From Pauljensenia sp. (lineage in GTDB: Bacteria; Actinomycetota; Actinomycetes; Actinomycetales; Actinomycetaceae): a stretch of DNA of 9,340 nt. The DNA is taken from contig JASBZF010000063.1 in assembly GCA_029983625.1 (NCBI GenBank), positions 1 through 9,340 of the forward strand, in the 5' to 3' direction. A program made the position numbers and the translations under genes. Below the pieces are notes generated by a model that was given only the letters and a program-made list of their open reading frames with translations, was not told the DNA's origin and made no database searches. Shown piece after piece: positions 7,589-9,340 of this stretch (the stretch's first letter is position 1; the number at the start of each line of letters is the position of its first letter).

Positions 7589-7602
7589 TTCCTGCTCAGG
7601 AA
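7589..7602. promoter_or_regulatory. Operator-like palindrome upstream of cutC
   Basis: TTCCTG-CT-CAGGAA is a perfect 6-bp inverted repeat with a 2-bp centre, 44 bp before the CutC start. A 2-nt centre cannot form a stable RNA loop, so if it functions it is more likely a DNA-binding site. Its arms are unlike those of the two palindromes upstream of the fucosidase gene. Confidence 0.25.
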
Positions 7603-7645
7603 TTGAGGGTGAAAAGCGAGTGCGTGTCATCGATCGGACAACCTC

Positions 7646-8338
7646 ATGAGGGTCACGGTAGAACTGTGTGTTCACGACCTCGAAGGCGCGCGTATTGCCC
7701 GCGAGGTCGGCGCGGATCGCGTTGAAGTGTGCGTCGATATTTCCGCAGGTGGCTTAACTCCTCCGTTGAGTCTCGTCGAAGGTGCGCTCAACCTGAGTTT
7801 TCCTTCAGGTGTTGCGGTGCTTGTACGACCGAGGGCGGGCAACTTCGTCCACACGTCCGAAGAGATCGCGATCATCGAAGCGACGATCCGTGACTATCGG
7901 CTACGTGTCGACAAGGATGCTCCGATCGCTTTCGTTGTGGGCGTCCTTGAGAAGAATGGAATGATCCACCGGGAGGCGATTCGTCGCTTCAAGGAGGCTG
8001 CGGGCGATTGCGACCTAGTTTTTCATCGTGCATTCGACCTTCTGGAAAACCAGGAGGAGGGAGTGAAGATCCTGCGTGAACTCGGTGTTCATCGGATCCT
8101 CACGACCGGCGGTGATCCTAAGAGGGCGAATGTGCTGGCCCTGCGTCAGCTCGTCGCACAGGCCGGGGAAGACATGACGATCCTCGCTTCAGGTGGACTA
8201 CGTTCCTGGAATGTTGCCGATGTTGTCGCTCAGTCTGGGGTGCGTGAAGTTCATATGCGCGCACCGGGGTCACAGGATCGGACCGATCCGGTTCAGGCCG
8301 CTGCCATCATGTCGGCTCTCACATCCTCCAACTGGTGA
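7646..8338 (+). CDS. cutC: CutC-family TIM-barrel protein
   Basis: A 230-residue protein of normal CutC length. Family motifs run in order: VELCVHDLEGARIAREVGADRVEVC-type first strand, GGLTPP, LVRPRAGNFVH, FVVGVLEKNGMI, FHRAFDLL, RILTTGG, ILASGGLRSWNV and VREVHMRA. CutC folds as a TIM barrel. It was named for copper homeostasis in E. coli, but that role has since been disputed and the reaction is not established. Here it follows a fucosidase, a sugar importer and an M81 peptidase, with no copper genes nearby, which suggests a carbohydrate or glycoconjugate role (inference). ATG 7646 has no strong ribosome binding site, yet the family's N-terminal strand begins right there, so the start is well supported. 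The stop overlaps a possible start of the next gene by one base. Confidence 0.93.
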   Translation: MRVTVELCVHDLEGARIAREVGADRVEVCVDISAGGLTPPLSLVEGALNLSFPSGVAVLVRPRAGNFVHTSEEIAIIEATIRDYRLRVDKDAPIAFVVGVLEKNGMIHREAIRRFKEAAGDCDLVFHRAFDLLENQEEGVKILRELGVHRILTTGGDPKRANVLALRQLVAQAGEDMTILASGGLRSWNVADVVAQSGVREVHMRAPGSQDRTDPVQAAAIMSALTSSNW

Positions 8339-8354
8339 TGCCTGGTCCCGGCCC

Positions 8355-8360
8355 TACAAT
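8355..8360 (+). promoter_or_regulatory. Candidate -10 box for a leaderless DUF3039 transcript
   Basis: TACAAT ends 7 nt before ATG 8368, the distance expected if transcription starts at or next to the A of that ATG. Leaderless mRNAs with a TANNNT box at this distance are common in Actinobacteria. The -35 candidate CTGGTG (8332-8337, 17-bp spacing) is poor. GGAGG at 8361-8365 is only 2 nt from the ATG, too close to be an ideal ribosome binding site. Confidence 0.45.
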
Positions 8361-8367
8361 GGAGGAC

Positions 8368-8709
8368 ATGCGCGATGCCCTCGATGAACCAACAGGACCT
8401 GGAGTCCCCGATGGGCCGGGTGGACCATCGACCCGCAGCTCGACAGGACTGTTAGAACGGACCGAGGTTGAGCAAGAAAAATCACCGGGTGACGGTGATC
8501 GTTTCGCTCATTTCGTGCGTAAAGACAAAGCGGACTCTTCACAGATCACAGGTCAACCTGTTGTAGCTCTGTGTGGGAAAGTCTGGATCCCCATTCGTGA
8601 CGCTTCACAATATCCCGTGTGTCCGACCTGTAAGGAACTCCGTGATTCGATGGGAAAGAACGGGCGTAATTGGCCCTTCTCTGACGGTTCAGGAGGCTCT
8701 GGCAAGTGA
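8368..8709 (+). CDS. DUF3039 domain-containing protein
   Basis: A small protein (113 residues from ATG 8368) recognised as actinobacterial DUF3039. Its N-terminal third is rich in Gly, Pro and Asp and looks disordered. The conserved core runs from about residue 45 to 92: RFAHFVRKDK, TGQPVVALCGKVWIP and YPVCPTCKEL. His48, Cys69, Cys85 and Cys88 could bind zinc; that is inferred from residue pattern, and the function is unknown. In-frame starts also exist at GTG 8335, ATG 8338 (sharing one base with the CutC stop) and ATG 8359, giving up to 124 residues. I prefer 8368 because of the TACAAT box just upstream, but the start is uncertain. The 3' end overlaps the helicase start as GTGA. Confidence 0.88.
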   Translation: MRDALDEPTGPGVPDGPGGPSTRSSTGLLERTEVEQEKSPGDGDRFAHFVRKDKADSSQITGQPVVALCGKVWIPIRDASQYPVCPTCKELRDSMGKNGRNWPFSDGSGGSGK

Positions 8710-9340
8710 ACGCAGCGCAGGATCGATCTCATTTTCCTTCCCGCGTTTCAGCATCCGCCGCCAGAACCCTTTCGCCCTCGTTCCCTAATCGTGCGTGTAA
8801 AGGGACTGCGGGGAGTTTGCGTGCGTGGCAGGCTGACGCACTGCGTCTCTATCTGGAACAGGGGACAAGGGATTTCCTCGCGGTCGCAACCCCAGGAGCA
8901 GGGAAAACGACTTTCGCGTTGAGGATCGCCGTTGAACTCATGGGCGCGGGCCTCGTCAGCAAAGTGACCGTCGTGTGTCCGACTGAGCATTTAAAAACAC
9001 AGTGGGCGGACGCTGCGGCGCGTGTGGGCATCCACATTGACCCGGCTTTCTCAAATGCGCAGGGGCGTGCCGGTTCGCATTTCGATGGCGTTGCGGTCAC
9101 CTATGCGCAAGTTGCAGCTAATCCTTCCGTGCATTCGGCACGGACGAGGGCGCATCCGACTCTTGTGATCCTTGACGAAATCCATCACGCAGGTGACGCA
9201 CTCTCATGGGGTGAGGGGGTGCGAGCGGCCTTCGATTCAGCAACCCGGCGTCTGGCCCTCACGGGCACACCTTTCCGTTCGGACACCTCAGCGATCCCTT
9301 TTGTCCGTTATGAAGCCGACGCGGCCGGGATTCGCCGTTC
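8706..9340 (+). CDS. DEAD/DEAH-box (SF2) helicase, 3' end outside the window
   Basis: The frame starts at GTG 8706, overlapping the DUF3039 stop (GTGA), and stays open to the window end, giving 211 codons. It is a superfamily 2 ATPase. In order it shows a Q-motif-like LRAWQADAL (38-46), Walker A ATPGAGKTTF (61-70), motif Ia VVCPTEHLKTQW (89-100), Walker B DEIHH (157-161) and motif III LTGTPFRSD (185-193). Motifs IV-VI would lie beyond the window. The first 35 or so residues are Ser/Ala/Arg-rich and not conserved-looking, so a later start is possible, though no good alternative with a ribosome binding site is evident. DUF3039 followed directly by this helicase is a recurrent actinobacterial gene pair. 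The role is presumably in DNA or RNA metabolism and unrelated to the sugar operon. Confidence 0.9.
   Translation, partial: MNAAQDRSHFPSRVSASAARTLSPSFPNRACKGTAGSLRAWQADALRLYLEQGTRDFLAVATPGAGKTTFALRIAVELMGAGLVSKVTVVCPTEHLKTQWADAAARVGIHIDPAFSNAQGRAGSHFDGVAVTYAQVAANPSVHSARTRAHPTLVILDEIHHAGDALSWGEGVRAAFDSATRRLALTGTPFRSDTSAIPFVRYEADAAGIRR

Larger units (their letters stand above)
7462..7645 (+). other. 184-bp gap between the M81 and CutC genes
   Basis: This is the longest spacing inside the plus-strand gene run. An open frame from ATG 7470 (or TTG 7458) to TGA 7647-7649 fills it and would overlap the CutC start as ATGA, but its codons include many uncommon here (ATA, CTA, TTA, AGG, AGA) and the peptide resembles nothing I know, so I do not call a gene. 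The gap contains a weak hairpin, GGCG-ATG-CGCC (7466-7476), with TTTTT at 7482-7486, and a perfect palindrome, TTCCTG-CT-CAGGAA (7589-7602). CutC may therefore have partly separate regulation. No convincing promoter hexamers were found. Confidence 0.4.

Noticed and set aside
7442..7675. A minus-strand frame of 77 codons across the M81-CutC gap.
   Set aside because: It overlaps both flanking genes in antisense, has no ribosome binding site that I can see and no recognisable motif.
8748..9100. Minus-strand open frames opposite the helicase.
   Set aside because: The plus-strand frame carries Walker A, Walker B and motif III in correct order, so these are antisense shadows.

Overview
The window looks like an intermediate-GC Actinobacterium, plausibly near the Actinomycetaceae, although rank cannot be fixed from sequence alone. 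The grounds are a DUF3039 gene coupled to a DEAD/DEAH-box helicase (a pairing I know only from Actinobacteria), GTG and TTG start candidates, and a sugar ABC importer encoded without its own ATPase. Every complete gene ends in TGA, so TGA is a normal stop codon here.

Layout. On the minus strand, 64-1266 encodes a ROK-family transcriptional regulator. A 191-bp divergent intergenic region (1267-1457) follows and carries several palindromes and repeated words suited to operators. On the plus strand from 1458 there is a catabolic gene run: a GH29 alpha-L-fucosidase interrupted by one in-frame TGA (1458-2762), a lipoprotein sugar-binding protein (2799-4064), two CUT1-type permeases overlapping by 11 bp (4089-5003 and 4993-5913), an M81/MlrC-type metallopeptidase (5977-7461), and, after a 184-bp gap, a CutC-family TIM-barrel protein (7646-8338). 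A housekeeping-type pair then begins: a DUF3039 protein (8368-8709) and a helicase cut by the window end (8706-9340). No stretch above 300 bp lacks a gene.

How it fits together (inference). The ROK protein probably senses a sugar and controls the divergent promoter. The importer would bring in a fucosylated or similar oligosaccharide, energised by an ATPase encoded elsewhere. The fucosidase lacks an evident signal peptide, so it would act on the imported sugar in the cytoplasm. The M81 and CutC genes are the least understood members. Their place in a sugar operon argues that M81 may cleave an amide bond in a glycoconjugate or a derived metabolite, and that CutC has a role other than copper handling. 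No fucose-degradation enzymes (dehydrogenase, dehydratase, aldolase) are in the window.

The most notable points are the single in-frame TGA in an otherwise intact fucosidase, the M81 plus CutC pairing with a fucosidase/ABC locus, the paired operator-like palindromes two helical turns apart, and a likely leaderless promoter for the DUF3039 gene inside the 3' end of cutC. I see no mobile element, CRISPR array, tRNA or rRNA.
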